A stretch of 64,000 nt of DNA from Acinetobacter sp. A47 (GCF_000805455.1 NZ_JSUS01000001.1:434001-498000); one strand, 5' to 3'; positions 37,360 to 46,761 are shown, counted from the stretch's first letter. A program made the numbers and translations. Notes: generated from the sequence alone by a model not told the origin.

Positions 37360-37899
37360 ATGTCTATGCATGAACAAGATATTGAAATCCGCCCTTTAAC
37401 TCAAGACAGCTTTGCCCCTTTTGGTGAGGTGATCGAAAAGAGGGGTAAAGACTTTATTCCGATTAATCAGGGTCTGACTGAACGCTATCATGCGCTTTCA
37501 CTCGCACAGCTGTCAGGAGAGCAGGCTGCCGTTGGCATGAGTATTTTTCATAACCTGTTTGCAACAACAGTTCCATTTCAGGTCGAGATGCTGGAACGGC
37601 ATCCCTATGGTTCACAGTCTTTTATTCCATTACAGCAACAGCAGTTTATTATTGTTGTGGCACTGCCATTTGACCCAACACGACCCGATGAGCAGCAGCT
37701 TCAAGCTTTTATCAGTAATGGGCAGCAGGGAATTACCTACCATCAAGGGGTATGGCATCATCCTTTAATTACTTTGGAAGCACATAGCGATTTTCTGGTG
37801 GTAGACCGGATTGGCGGTGGTGCTAATTGTGATGTCTATCATTTATCTCAACCGTACCGGATCACGGCAACTTTAGCGCCACAGGTTGAGCCTCTCTGA
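37360..37899 (+). CDS. allA: ureidoglycolate lyase AllA
   Basis: 179 aa. Signature ERHPYGSQSFIPL with the metal/substrate residues, and QGVWHHPLITL near residue 125. It breaks ureidoglycolate to glyoxylate and urea, the last step of the route. The leader upstream suggests extra control. Confidence 0.93.
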   Translation: MSMHEQDIEIRPLTQDSFAPFGEVIEKRGKDFIPINQGLTERYHALSLAQLSGEQAAVGMSIFHNLFATTVPFQVEMLERHPYGSQSFIPLQQQQFIIVVALPFDPTRPDEQQLQAFISNGQQGITYHQGVWHHPLITLEAHSDFLVVDRIGGGANCDVYHLSQPYRITATLAPQVEPL

Positions 37900-38047
37900 T
37901 GGTAGAACGGATAAAAACAAGATAAAACTTCATCTATTGGAAGCCTATGCATTTTAATTTAGAATGCCTGGTCAGCAGGATAGATGCCTGACATGATTAT
38001 TTTTTTCATTCAGATTTTTTAGATAAAACAACAAATACTGATTTTCT

Positions 38048-38818
38048 ATGTCCAGAAAACCTTATGGCACAAGCGATTTGCCTGAACAGCCTGCAAAGCA
38101 AAAGAAACAGCAGAAACAACAGCACAAACGTTTGGTGCTTGAACAACAAGCTAAAGCAAAAAGAAAAGCGATAGCAGTCATTGCTTGTTTGATGATTGTA
38201 TTTGTTTTACCTATCTTTTTATTTCCAGCCTATCCTCGTAATCAGTGGCAGTATGAGATTTATCGGTATATTAGCGAGCAGATGTTAATAACGGTGGGAA
38301 GCAAAGGGCCGTTGCCATTTTTTACTATTCTTTCAAGCATTTATTATACGATTATCACCTCTGTTATAGGCGGTTATTTAAGCTTCTTATTTATTCAGAG
38401 AACCGGAGTAGGCAAGGCGTTTCAGGAAAAAATTTATAGCAAATTTTTTCAGGACGAGTTTAAGGCATCAAAGAAATATCCATGGCTTGAGAAACCGTTA
38501 ATTAAAAAAACCATAGTGTCAGGTATATTTCTCTTATTATTTTTAATGGGCATTCTACATTTTATTTTTGATGAAATTTCCTTGCAGGATGGTAGCCGTA
38601 AAGGCGCGCTTATCCAGTTCAGTTATAATTACCGGCTTGGCGTAATTTTTTGGGAAGCCTGTATAAGTATAATCACGATATTCCCGTTTTTTTATTTCGG
38701 TTTTTTAATCATTTATCTTGTTAACTATTTTTTTCGGGGGTTCGGTACGGGCAAAATTATTATGCCCCCCAAAGTAGTTCATAAAAGCGCCAGAAAAAGA
38801 TCGCGAAAAGGATCATAA
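38048..38818 (+). CDS. integral membrane protein of unknown function
   Basis: 256 aa. The first 40 residues are Lys/Gln-rich and cytosolic, with possible coiled coil (KQKKQQKQQHKRLVLEQQ). Four hydrophobic segments follow, about 41-60, 95-118, 158-177 and 200-232, and a basic tail (KSARKRSRKGS). Low GC relative to neighbours. It interrupts the purine genes between allA and puuE. I do not recognise the family. Confidence 0.75.
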   Translation: MSRKPYGTSDLPEQPAKQKKQQKQQHKRLVLEQQAKAKRKAIAVIACLMIVFVLPIFLFPAYPRNQWQYEIYRYISEQMLITVGSKGPLPFFTILSSIYYTIITSVIGGYLSFLFIQRTGVGKAFQEKIYSKFFQDEFKASKKYPWLEKPLIKKTIVSGIFLLLFLMGILHFIFDEISLQDGSRKGALIQFSYNYRLGVIFWEACISIITIFPFFYFGFLIIYLVNYFFRGFGTGKIIMPPKVVHKSARKRSRKGS

Positions 38819-38956
38819 ACGAGAGCAGTCAATCGATGATTATTCAATGACAGACAGGAAGCACTGGTCGCTGTCTAGCATGCTTTTGCCAGCTTTCCCG
38901 GATATGGGAGCTATGCCATTAAGATGATTATAATATCAACAGTTTGCCAAGATCGT

Positions 38957-39904
38957 TTATCCCTGATAGGGATGATGCCTATACCAGTGCTCTGCGATCT
39001 GCTGACGGGTACAAATCCAGACCCGATCATGATTTTGCACATAATCCAGAAAACGTTGTAGCGCCTTAAAGCGGGCAGGCCGTCCTAAAATCCGGCAGTG
39101 CATGCCTACAGAAAGCATTTTAGGTCTGCTTGTTCCTTCGGCATATAAAACATCAAAAGCATCTTTTAAATATTCAAAAAAATCTTCACTACGGTTAAAA
39201 CCTGTAGGCGAGGCAAACTTCATGTCATTGCAATCAAGGGTATAGGGAATCACCAGATGCGGCCGGGTTAGCCCCGCTGCATTGCTGAGTGTGGTCCAAA
39301 AAGGCAGGTCATCGCCATAGTAATCGCTGTCATATTGTACCTGATCATATTCCGCCAATAATTGACGGGTATTGGGGCTATCACGGCCTGTATACCAGCC
39401 GGTCGGCATTGCACCAAACAGATCTTTCAAGATGTGCATGGCCTCTGCCATATGCTGCTTTTCGGTTTCAATATCTATATTTTGATAATGTATCCAGCGT
39501 AAGCCATGTGAGACCACATCATAATGATTTGCCTTGATGGCCTCGACCACCTCTGGATTACGTTGTAAAGCCATCGCCACGGCAAAGATGGTCAGCGGTA
39601 ATTGACGCTTGGCAAATTCCTGCTGAATCCGCCAGAAACCGACCCGTGAACCATATTCATAAATCGAGTCCATCGACAGGTGCCGTGCAGGATAACTTTC
39701 AGCGCCACTGATTTCGGACAAGAACTGTTCCGAGCCTTCATCGCCATGCAGGATATGTTTTTCCGCTCCTTCTTCATAATTCAGCACAAACTGAACCGCG
39801 ATTTTCGCCTGATTGGGCCATTGCGCATGGGGAGGCTGATGAGCATAACCGATCATGTCTCTTGGATAGTCTGCTGTGAAACCTATGTCTTCCGATAAAA
39901 CCAT
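38957..39904 (-). CDS. puuE: allantoinase PuuE (polysaccharide-deacetylase type)
   Basis: About 315 aa. NodB-like domain with YPRDMIGYAHQPPHAQWP at the N-terminus, the VLNYEEGAE core strand, SHGLRWIHY metal-binding segment and GWYTGRDSPNTRQLL. It hydrolyses allantoin to allantoate without the AllB amidohydrolase fold. ATG 39904 is preferred over an upstream GTG at 39940. Confidence 0.92.
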   Translation of the reverse strand: MVLSEDIGFTADYPRDMIGYAHQPPHAQWPNQAKIAVQFVLNYEEGAEKHILHGDEGSEQFLSEISGAESYPARHLSMDSIYEYGSRVGFWRIQQEFAKRQLPLTIFAVAMALQRNPEVVEAIKANHYDVVSHGLRWIHYQNIDIETEKQHMAEAMHILKDLFGAMPTGWYTGRDSPNTRQLLAEYDQVQYDSDYYGDDLPFWTTLSNAAGLTRPHLVIPYTLDCNDMKFASPTGFNRSEDFFEYLKDAFDVLYAEGTSRPKMLSVGMHCRILGRPARFKALQRFLDYVQNHDRVWICTRQQIAEHWYRHHPYQG

Positions 39905-40032
39905 AGCAATGCCTAAGTGATGTAACCGATGAATCTTCACACCAAATTAGCTTGGATAAACTTGCATTGTCAAATATTAATTTTAATTAAATCAATATCT
40001 TGTGTGTTTATTTTTGGTGCAAAAATACAGTT

Positions 40033-40965
40033 TTATGGATCAATGTGCTTTAACATGCGCGATTTTAGTGCTTCCATTTCTGTAATGATCTGATTCATCA
40101 TGATCTGGGCAATTCGCGAAAGTTGCCGTTTTGGTGCAACACAGAGCGCCAGCGTCACTGGATAAAGTCCCTTGTCCTGGATGGCTCTAAAGACAAACTC
40201 ACCATTTTCTATATGAGGGGAGGCATCCAGATAACTCATGATGCCAATCCCCAGATGTTGCCTGAGTAATGAAATCATCATATGAATATCGTTGCATTCG
40301 ATTTTATGTTGAGGATAAAAATCCTGCTTTTTATATAAGGCTGTGACATGGTCATGAATCATCAAGGGCTCGGCAGGGAGAATATGGTGAAATGTCAGTG
40401 TATCGGAGAAGTAGATTTTTTCTTTATGGGCCAGATGATGTTGTGAGGGAATGACAAAGCCCAGCGGCATTTCGACAAAAGCACTGACCTGTAACTGGTG
40501 CTGATGTTTTGGATTCAGAATCAGGCCAAAGTCGAGTTCAGCATTGATGACCCGATCAGCGATACGTTCACTGTCCAGTACACGGATATTGAAATTAATC
40601 CACGGATACTGCTGGACAGCCGATTGCATCACGGTACTGAGAAAACTGTTACTGAGGGCAGAAATCATCCCGAATTCAATTGAGCCCCGTTGTAAACCCT
40701 GAATTTCATGCAGACGTTTTTGTGTGACCTGAAACGCTTTTTGCCAGTTGCGTAGATCGGCATAGAGCAATTCACCAGCCAGGGTCAGTTTAAGTCCATT
40801 GGGCAAACGTTCAAATAGGGTCACACCCAATTGTTGTTCTGCCAGAACAATCTGCCGATGTACAGCAGATACCGAAATAAAAAGCTGATCGGCTGCTTTT
40901 CTTAAACTGCCTGTCTGGGCAACGGCAATAAAGTAATCGGCAAAACGTGAAAATGGCAATGTCAT
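40033..40965 (-). CDS. LysR-type regulator (HpxR-like position)
   Basis: About 310 aa from ATG 40965, placing the HTH (FIAVAQTGSLRKAADQLFISVSAVHRQIV) at the normal distance; ATG 40998 is also possible. It is divergent from the Rieske oxygenase, as hpxR is from hpxDE in Klebsiella. It probably activates that gene. Confidence 0.85.
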   Translation of the reverse strand: MTLPFSRFADYFIAVAQTGSLRKAADQLFISVSAVHRQIVLAEQQLGVTLFERLPNGLKLTLAGELLYADLRNWQKAFQVTQKRLHEIQGLQRGSIEFGMISALSNSFLSTVMQSAVQQYPWINFNIRVLDSERIADRVINAELDFGLILNPKHQHQLQVSAFVEMPLGFVIPSQHHLAHKEKIYFSDTLTFHHILPAEPLMIHDHVTALYKKQDFYPQHKIECNDIHMMISLLRQHLGIGIMSYLDASPHIENGEFVFRAIQDKGLYPVTLALCVAPKRQLSRIAQIMMNQIITEMEALKSRMLKHIDP

Positions 40966-41023
40966 TGCAGACTCGCTGGAGTTAAGAGCAGTGCCCATAC
41001 AGAAGCAATTATGATGCCGGACG

Positions 41024-41060
41024 TTCTAATTTTTAGAATGATGCATGTAATTCATTCTAA
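41024..41060. promoter_or_regulatory. LysR-type sites between regulator and Rieske gene
   Basis: TTCTAATTTTTAGAA (41024-41038) is a palindrome; a further ATTCTAA half-site lies at 41054-41060, about two turns on. It sits in the divergent promoter region. Confidence 0.55.
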
Positions 41061-41127
41061 TAGACGACAACAAGCTTCTATTTCACACTGCCCATAACAA
41101 GCAGAACCCTAAAAATGAGCAGCCACT

Positions 41128-42183
41128 ATGAATGCGATTCCTTTCATTAGCCTTCCCCATAAACCATGTCATAGCCAGTTTGATGAGCAGGACTGGCAGA
41201 TTCTTGCCCAGCACTGGTATCCGGTTGCACGTATTGAAGACATTACCAGCACGCCACAGCAAGTCACCTTGCTGGATATGAACCTGGCACTGTACAAGAC
41301 CGAAGCAGGACAGATTCATCTGGTTCGGGATATTTGCCCACATCGTGGTGTACCTCTGAGTAAGGGCTGGGTTGAGGGAGATCAGCTGATTTGTCCTTAT
41401 CATGGACTGCATTTTAATGAAGCAGGCCAATGTACCAGAATCCCGGCCCAGCCTGACTTGACTCAAATTTCTGAACGTTTTTCTCTGACCAAATTCCCTG
41501 TGGTTTTAAAATGTGGTCTGGTCTGGACCAGCCTTTGCGGACGCGATCAAAGTTTGGCTAATTTTCCGGTACTTGACACTTGGCAGAGTGATGGACATCA
41601 GGCCATTTTACCGCCTTATGTCGACATTGCTGGCTCCAGTGGCCGACAACTGGAAGGTTTTATTGATGTTGCCCATTTTGCCTGGGTCCATCATCAGGCT
41701 TTTGCAGACCGGGACAATCCGGTGGTGCCGAAATACACAACGGCACGTACCGAGTACGGCTTGCATACACATTACACCAGTCAGGTCAGCAATTATCCGC
41801 ACGGCATGCAGCATCTGGCACCTGATGATTTTTTATGGCATCGGATTTTTGATGTATATCCGCCATTCTCGGCAGTGCTGACCGTTCACTTTCCCGAACA
41901 GGGCATTTTAAAGATCCTCAATGCTTGCTGTCCGGTATCGCACAATAAAACCCGGCTGTTTGTACCGCTAACCCGTAACTTTGATACAACCGGTGATCTA
42001 CAGGCGGTCTATGATTTTAATGCCCAGATTTTTGCAGAGGACCAAGAGATGGTCGAGTCTCAAAAACCGGAGGAATTGCCTCTGGATATAAGTATGGAAG
42101 CACATTTTGAGGCAGATCGTTCTTCAGCCATGTATCGCCGTATTCTGGCAGAGTGGGGTCTCAGCAAGCGCTATACCGTTTAA
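41128..42183 (+). CDS. Rieske non-heme iron oxygenase, HpxD-like
   Basis: 351 aa. The Rieske 2Fe-2S motif is CPHRGVPL ... CPYHGLHF (about 71-95). The mononuclear iron site is carried by EGFIDVAHFAWVHHQ, with a distal acid near EDQEMVE. The type matches HpxD, proposed in Klebsiella to oxidise hypoxanthine with reductase HpxE. Placement in a urate-degrading cluster supports this, but no reductase gene lies next to it. Confidence 0.8.
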   Translation: MNAIPFISLPHKPCHSQFDEQDWQILAQHWYPVARIEDITSTPQQVTLLDMNLALYKTEAGQIHLVRDICPHRGVPLSKGWVEGDQLICPYHGLHFNEAGQCTRIPAQPDLTQISERFSLTKFPVVLKCGLVWTSLCGRDQSLANFPVLDTWQSDGHQAILPPYVDIAGSSGRQLEGFIDVAHFAWVHHQAFADRDNPVVPKYTTARTEYGLHTHYTSQVSNYPHGMQHLAPDDFLWHRIFDVYPPFSAVLTVHFPEQGILKILNACCPVSHNKTRLFVPLTRNFDTTGDLQAVYDFNAQIFAEDQEMVESQKPEELPLDISMEAHFEADRSSAMYRRILAEWGLSKRYTV

Positions 42184-42555
42184 AGTCCAGCACCGGTTTA
42201 GAGGGAAAAGACCCGTGCTTAAGCCATTTCCGCACAATGTATATTAAAAGTCGTTGTACCGTAGAAAAATGCGAGCTGGTCGGGACGATATCTGGCAGCC
42301 GTGGGTCAGGAAAATATTATAATTGGCACTCCCGGAAGCCGAGCCTGATATGTTGTTATTAAAGCTTGTTTTTACCTTTTAATATTTTGAACCTGATGAA
42401 TGATATTGGTCTTGAGTATGAAAAGATGTGGATAAGGCGATTTTCTATCAGAAAAATTGAAAGATACTGACTTTTCCTTTTATTTATGAAACCGTATCCT
42501 GTTTAGACCCAAGCAGGAAATGATTGATCTGTTTTTCAATTGACTTGCATTTAAC
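42184..42555. other. intergenic region without a supported gene
   Basis: About 370 bases after the Rieske gene. Short frames (for example around 42270-42350) look coding-like in places but are broken by stops. A strong terminator ends the region, so an untranslated RNA or the end of a lost gene, such as a reductase, is possible. Confidence 0.4.
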
Positions 42556-42588
42556 AAGGTACACCATTTATTGATGTGCCTTTTTTAT
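42556..42588 (+). terminator. strong terminator far from any upstream CDS
   Basis: 8-bp stem AAGGTACA / TGTGCCTT (42556-42563, 42575-42582; one G-U) followed by TTTTATTT. The nearest plus-strand stop is 370 bases upstream. Confidence 0.75.
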
Positions 42589-42672
42589 TTGGTTTAATTT
42601 TCATTTTTAAGTGATTGAGTTTTGACTCGATAGTTGGGTCTTAAATTTGGCTCTATTTTGCGGTGTCATATC

Positions 42673-42990
42673 ATGAATAAAAAGCATGTAACTTTTTCAG
42701 TAATTATTGGTTTAGTGGTTGGTCTTATCTTAGGCACTTTTGGGTATTCAAAAACGGTTGGACGTATCGATGTCATGACAACAGCCTGCACAATCGTCAA
42801 TCAGGCGGTTGAACATGAGATATTGAAACCTGAACAGGTGAAACCATTAGGTGAGTTGACAGGTCAGGTCTTGAAGAAAGATTATGCATCAGTTGCATCG
42901 AAGTTTAAGTTTTCTGAAGAAAACTTAGCCAATGCTTCTGAAGGCTCGAACTGTAGCCAGTTTGTTGTTGGTGTCAATTCAGCCAAATGA
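42673..42990 (+). CDS. small single-pass membrane-anchored protein, unknown function
   Basis: 105 aa from ATG 42673. One N-terminal hydrophobic helix (FSVIIGLVVGLILGTFGYS) and a periplasm-facing or exported helical tail with two Cys (C37-type TACTIV and NCSQF). Family not recognised. It has its own terminator. Confidence 0.7.
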   Translation: MNKKHVTFSVIIGLVVGLILGTFGYSKTVGRIDVMTTACTIVNQAVEHEILKPEQVKPLGELTGQVLKKDYASVASKFKFSEENLANASEGSNCSQFVVGVNSAK

Positions 42991-42994
42991 TAAG

Positions 42995-43025
42995 AAAAGC
43001 CCATAGTGTTATGGGCTTTTTTATT
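42995..43025 (+). terminator. rho-independent terminator
   Basis: Perfect 11-bp stem AAAAGCCCATA / TATGGGCTTTT, loop GTGT, T-rich tail. Confidence 0.92.
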
Positions 43026-43067
43026 TTATAAACGTCAAACTTTTTTCTGCAGAACGGTAATAAAAGC

Positions 43068-43757
43068 GTGCGTTTTCCCAATTATCTAAAAACTGTTTGC
43101 CTGATTCCGGTACTTGTTTTACCGGCTTGCGCTTCTTTAAGCCTGGAAAACAAATATCCAAGCTACGAGTACAGAACCGACTATAAAATTTTGCAGGAAG
43201 ATCGCATTACCGGCTTGGGAAAAATAAAAGCTGAAGATAAACAGGCTTCCAGTACCTTGCTGATTGGTGAAAATTATAATTATCTTCTGAGTGATGGCGG
43301 CGATGATGTTTTAAAGATCATGCAAAATTTGCCTGTACAAGAACGTGCCATACGCAACACCTTGCCGCTTGAACTTGATGTTTATAATGACAATGTTTTT
43401 TACGGACACATTCATTTTTATCATCCGGTTCCGATGAGCCAGCTCAGTGCGGCAAAAAAACAGCAATTACGTGCACTCGGTTTTATGGAAGAACCGGTGT
43501 CAGACCAGTCTGATGTGAAAGAGATATATCTGGCCAGAAACATTGCGATCAAGGGAACTGTCTATCAGGCAAAGCCGCAGCAAGCTAATCTTTCCCTCAC
43601 CAGCAGTGTGCCGATTGTACTCCGTGAAGCGCGCCTGAAAACACAGGAAAATAAAGCGAATGTCATGAAAAAGCGGGTGCTGATGCCGGTTGCTCTGGCA
43701 TTTGATATCGTGTCCTTACCAATTCAATGGGGGGCCGGAAAGCTGGCAAACAAATAA
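43068..43757 (+). CDS. lipoprotein of unknown function
   Basis: 229 aa. Lipobox VLPAC at about residue 22 after a short signal, so probably lipid-anchored in the envelope. The mature part contains FYHPVPMSQLSAAKKQQLRALGF and a short hydrophobic C-terminal region (VLMPVALAFDIVSLPIQW). I do not recognise the family. Confidence 0.75.
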   Translation: MRFPNYLKTVCLIPVLVLPACASLSLENKYPSYEYRTDYKILQEDRITGLGKIKAEDKQASSTLLIGENYNYLLSDGGDDVLKIMQNLPVQERAIRNTLPLELDVYNDNVFYGHIHFYHPVPMSQLSAAKKQQLRALGFMEEPVSDQSDVKEIYLARNIAIKGTVYQAKPQQANLSLTSSVPIVLREARLKTQENKANVMKKRVLMPVALAFDIVSLPIQWGAGKLANK

Positions 43758-43796
43758 TTTGCAACGGCCCTCAACAAGCACAGGCGGGTAGGGGTT

Positions 43797-44495
43797 TTAG
43801 CAGATCAACAGCAGTCTATACTCGCCGTCTTTTTCAACAGGTGCCCGATGAACGCACGGTAAAACATGTTGGCCGGGATGGTCGACTGCCAGACGCCAAA
43901 GATGGCCAACCCCGAGGTTGAGTGCTGTTGCGCCAGCACTGGGTTGATAATGCAAGTCAAAAAAATGTGCTTGCAGGAAGTTGTCAAACTCATCTGCCGG
44001 GCCATCATGGAGTTGTTCAAGCTGTGTCCTGATTTCTGGAATCAGGATTTTTTGTCTGACTTGGTGATTGGGCAGAATTTCGCTGGCAGCGCCATGATAG
44101 GTGCATAAGAACGTATCTGTTTCGATCGGTGAGCGATCGACATGATATGAATAGACGTCAGTCGAAATGAAGTCCAGCTCTGTATCGCGTGGATAAGATT
44201 GAATCAGGTTAAGCACAGGATCTGCTCCCCAATCGGTTAGCTGCCGGATATCTTGCAGAATTGTTAGCCTTGCGATATGGCCTTGTTCTGATAATGACAG
44301 TTCCAGCAGGTCTTCCGGCGTGACTTCAGTCACATGCTCTTGTAACGACAGTTTGTTTACAATTTCGGTAAAATCGCCAGAAAGACGTCTATGCCAGCAC
44401 AGGGCATTCATTTTTCCATGAAAACGGGTTTGTACAAGCTCGGTAAAAGTAGAAACCACGCCAACTTGCGGGTTATCAGAAAATTGATGACTCAT
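43797..44495 (-). CDS. DUF1826-like protein
   Basis: 232 aa soluble protein. The block FISTDVYSYHVDRSPIETDTFLCTYHGAASEIL, with His and Cys suited to metal binding, and a C-terminal HRAPVEKDGEYRLLL fit my memory of DUF1826, a family often found with zinc-responsive genes. Function unknown. It is convergent with the lipoprotein gene. Confidence 0.65.
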   Translation of the reverse strand: MSHQFSDNPQVGVVSTFTELVQTRFHGKMNALCWHRRLSGDFTEIVNKLSLQEHVTEVTPEDLLELSLSEQGHIARLTILQDIRQLTDWGADPVLNLIQSYPRDTELDFISTDVYSYHVDRSPIETDTFLCTYHGAASEILPNHQVRQKILIPEIRTQLEQLHDGPADEFDNFLQAHFFDLHYQPSAGATALNLGVGHLWRLAVDHPGQHVLPCVHRAPVEKDGEYRLLLIC

Positions 44496-44683
44496 ATAAA
44501 AAATTAAAAAGTAGCCCGTCCAATAATATACACCGATTCTGATCCGGATTTTTACATCAACCGCTTAGGTGAGGATTAAGCAGAATGGGGGAGGTCAGTC
44601 CATACTCAAGAGTCGAGTCTGGGAAAATAATGGCGAATGAGGCAGATTTGCTATTTCTTTTATGCTGCAGGACGCTTTATAAA

Positions 44684-44699
44684 TGTGAGATTAATCACA
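44684..44699. promoter_or_regulatory. CRP/Vfr-like palindrome
   Basis: TGTGAGATTAATCACA matches TGTGA-N6-TCACA exactly, with one more flanking A/T pair. It lies in the 563-bp gap between the DUF1826-like gene (-) and the 69 aa protein (+). Confidence 0.5.
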
Positions 44700-44788
44700 T
44701 CTTTAGCACGGCTCTTGATTTTTTTTAATGACATGGATTTTATTTAAATTTTTGATTTTTATAGTTATAAAATTAAAAAATATTTTTC

Positions 44789-44848
44789 GTTACAACCCCG
44801 TGATCGACAATTTAGGTTTTTATTTGAGATATTCCCTAGGCGTAATTT
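44789..44848 (+). promoter_or_regulatory. conserved upstream motif pair, paralogue 1
   Basis: GTTACAACCCCGTGATCGAC(AA) at 44789-44810, then CCTAGG at 44835-44840 and a -10-like TAATTT at 44843. The same arrangement precedes the paralogous gene at 46762. It implies a leader of roughly 200 bases before the 45059 start. Confidence 0.55.
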
Positions 44849-45058
44849 TGCGCAACATTAGCATGTATTGAAGAGATTTATCTCTTGAGCCAGATAAGGA
44901 GTTTTAGTTTAAATCACAGTCTTTAAAAAAAGCAGTGTAGATGATAACTGCATCATATCATCTTGCTTTTATTGTATTTTTTAATATTTTTATTTTTTAT
45001 AAGATTTATCTTTTTAACCTGATGACAAGCTGTTTTACACTTTAAATGGAGTGATTCA

Positions 45059-45268
45059 ATGAATAATATAAAAATCAAAGTAAAGGATCAGTTTGAGACT
45101 GAAAATGTTGCCCGTGCCTGGATTCGTCAAGCCAATGATCAAGAGCTTCCTTTATTCAAGCGCATAGAACACATTGAAATTGAGGGAGAAATTATCCTGC
45201 CCAATATGGAACTGCTTTATGAAAATCCGAAAGATGGCCGCATTTATAAATTTATAGAAGTGCTTTAG
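45059..45268 (+). CDS. small acidic protein, paralogue 1, unknown function
   Basis: 69 aa with a GGAG ribosome site. It aligns along its length with the 75 aa product at 46762: shared core LPLFKRIEHIEIEGEIILPN and ENPKDGRIYK against IPFFKRVEHIEVEGNIIYPN and ENEADGKIYK. Probably a small beta-rich cytoplasmic protein. Family not recognised. A terminator follows directly. Confidence 0.75.
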   Translation: MNNIKIKVKDQFETENVARAWIRQANDQELPLFKRIEHIEIEGEIILPNMELLYENPKDGRIYKFIEVL

Positions 45269-45303
45269 TCTCGCCAGCTCTTGGCTTCTATGCATCTATA
45301 TCC

Positions 45304-45332
45304 ATCCATAATCAAAAGATTATGGATTTTTT
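45304..45332 (+). terminator. rho-independent terminator of the 69 aa gene
   Basis: 10-bp stem ATCCATAATC / GATTATGGAT, loop AAAA, then TTTTT. Confidence 0.9.
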
Positions 45333-45541
45333 AATTGTATATCTTGGCAGCTAAAGCTGTAATTTTTCTTGTCTGATATGGTGTCTTGGATTGCAACAGA
45401 TCAATGCATACAGCCTATTAAAAATTGTGTAGATGTTGCACAAAGCTGGTATTACTTACATGAGGCTTATAATTATTTACAAATAGAAAATGGTTTTCAT
45501 TTCAAAATAATATTAACAAGATTTGCATTAAGGAAATGGAA

Positions 45542-45994
45542 ATGCCCCAGTATTTGCGAATATCTGAAAATATCTACAGGAAATTTCAGGAAAACAAGCA
45601 GTTTACAGACAATAAGCAAGATTGCCTGAATTTAATTATCAAGCAGCTTCGTAAAGAGCTGGTCGACACAGACCTGAAGCTGACTTGTCAGTATATTGAT
45701 TTTGTTGAAGGTTTTGAGCAACCACTCACCAACAGCCGTATCAGTCTGGATATTAGTCTGGTGCCTAGCTATAAGCACAAGGATGAATTTGTATTGTGGC
45801 TGGCAGGATTTATCGAGCGGATTACAGACGGTGGCGTAAAACGGTTACCCCCGCTACATACGGATATTCCTCCTGAATTTACGTTCCAAAGCGATCCCAA
45901 TGTCATTTTAGATAGGCGCAATGAACATAGCGGGGAAAGGATTATTTCTTACTTTAGAAGTGATGACTTTGCCGAAGAAATCAAGAATATTTAG
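45542..45994 (+). CDS. hypothetical protein
   Basis: 150 aa from ATG 45542; AGGA at 45531 has proper spacing to this ATG but not to 45536. Soluble, with no signal or membrane helix. N-terminal MPQYLRISENIYRKFQ and a FVLWLAGFIERI helix. Nothing recognised. It sits between the two paralogous small genes. Confidence 0.65.
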   Translation: MPQYLRISENIYRKFQENKQFTDNKQDCLNLIIKQLRKELVDTDLKLTCQYIDFVEGFEQPLTNSRISLDISLVPSYKHKDEFVLWLAGFIERITDGGVKRLPPLHTDIPPEFTFQSDPNVILDRRNEHSGERIISYFRSDDFAEEIKNI

Positions 45995-46190
45995 CCCGTC
46001 CTTGCAACCTCTTTTCGAGAGAGCAGGCTGATCTTGCGATGTTGACCGGAATGCAGGACAAACCGCGCCAATCGTAGCTGCGGCAGCTAAATCTGCGTTT
46101 TAATAGAAAGAATTGATTAAATTTTAACTCAATTCATAAGCCATAACATGATAATATTAAAGACTAAAATTACAATTGAATGGGGAATCA

Positions 46191-46520
46191 ATGATGAAGG
46201 GTGCACTAGGTTTAATGTTTGTGTTTATTGTGGCAACACCTGTTTTTGCTGCTGAGACCATTGCACCTTTAACCGGTTCAGAAGCTGCTGTCGCCTCTAC
46301 CGTATCAAAAGAAAAGGCCAAAAACTCTCTCATCAAGCAATCGGTGAAAAAAGCCAATATCAATGAAGAAGTAGACACACAGGCTTTAAAACTAGGCGGG
46401 ATACACCGTAGAGAAGATGCAAGAGAATATCTGGAACTCAAACAGGCAGAAAAAAATGCGGCCCCCTTGCCAGACAAGACCAAAGTGAAAAATACAGCGG
46501 AAGAACTGGCAAGTAAATAG
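46191..46520 (+). CDS. small exported protein, unknown function
   Basis: 109 aa from ATG 46191 (or 46194) with GGGGAA upstream. Signal peptide ends VFA/AE at about residue 20. The mature part is Lys/Glu/Ala-rich and helical (KEKAKNSLIKQSVKKANINEE), probably periplasmic. Family not recognised. Confidence 0.65.
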   Translation: MMKGALGLMFVFIVATPVFAAETIAPLTGSEAAVASTVSKEKAKNSLIKQSVKKANINEEVDTQALKLGGIHRREDAREYLELKQAEKNAAPLPDKTKVKNTAEELASK

Positions 46521-46687
46521 ATGTATAGTGAGACCGCATATTGAACCTGTTTCAGCAGGATTCTGAAACCTTGAGTGCTTAAATTTGTAACCCAACGGTT
46601 AAGTTAATAGGAATATAAATTAAGACTTTAGCTAATTTTCAAAGACTTGGCTCGCTGAAATATAAAACGATAATAGTTATAATTCTT

Positions 46688-46746
46688 GTTACAACCCTCT
46701 GGTCGACAAGAGCGCAAAAATTTCCCATAGTCCTAGGAACTATAGT
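46688..46746 (+). promoter_or_regulatory. conserved upstream motif pair, paralogue 2
   Basis: GTTACAACCC ... GGTCGACAA (46688-46709), then TCCTAGGA (46731-46738) and a -10-like TATAGT (46741-46746). Motif-to-motif spacing is 44 bp against 46 bp in the other copy. The ATG at 46762 is close, so the leader is very short. Confidence 0.55.
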
Positions 46747-46761
46747 ATTGGGAGAACTGTT

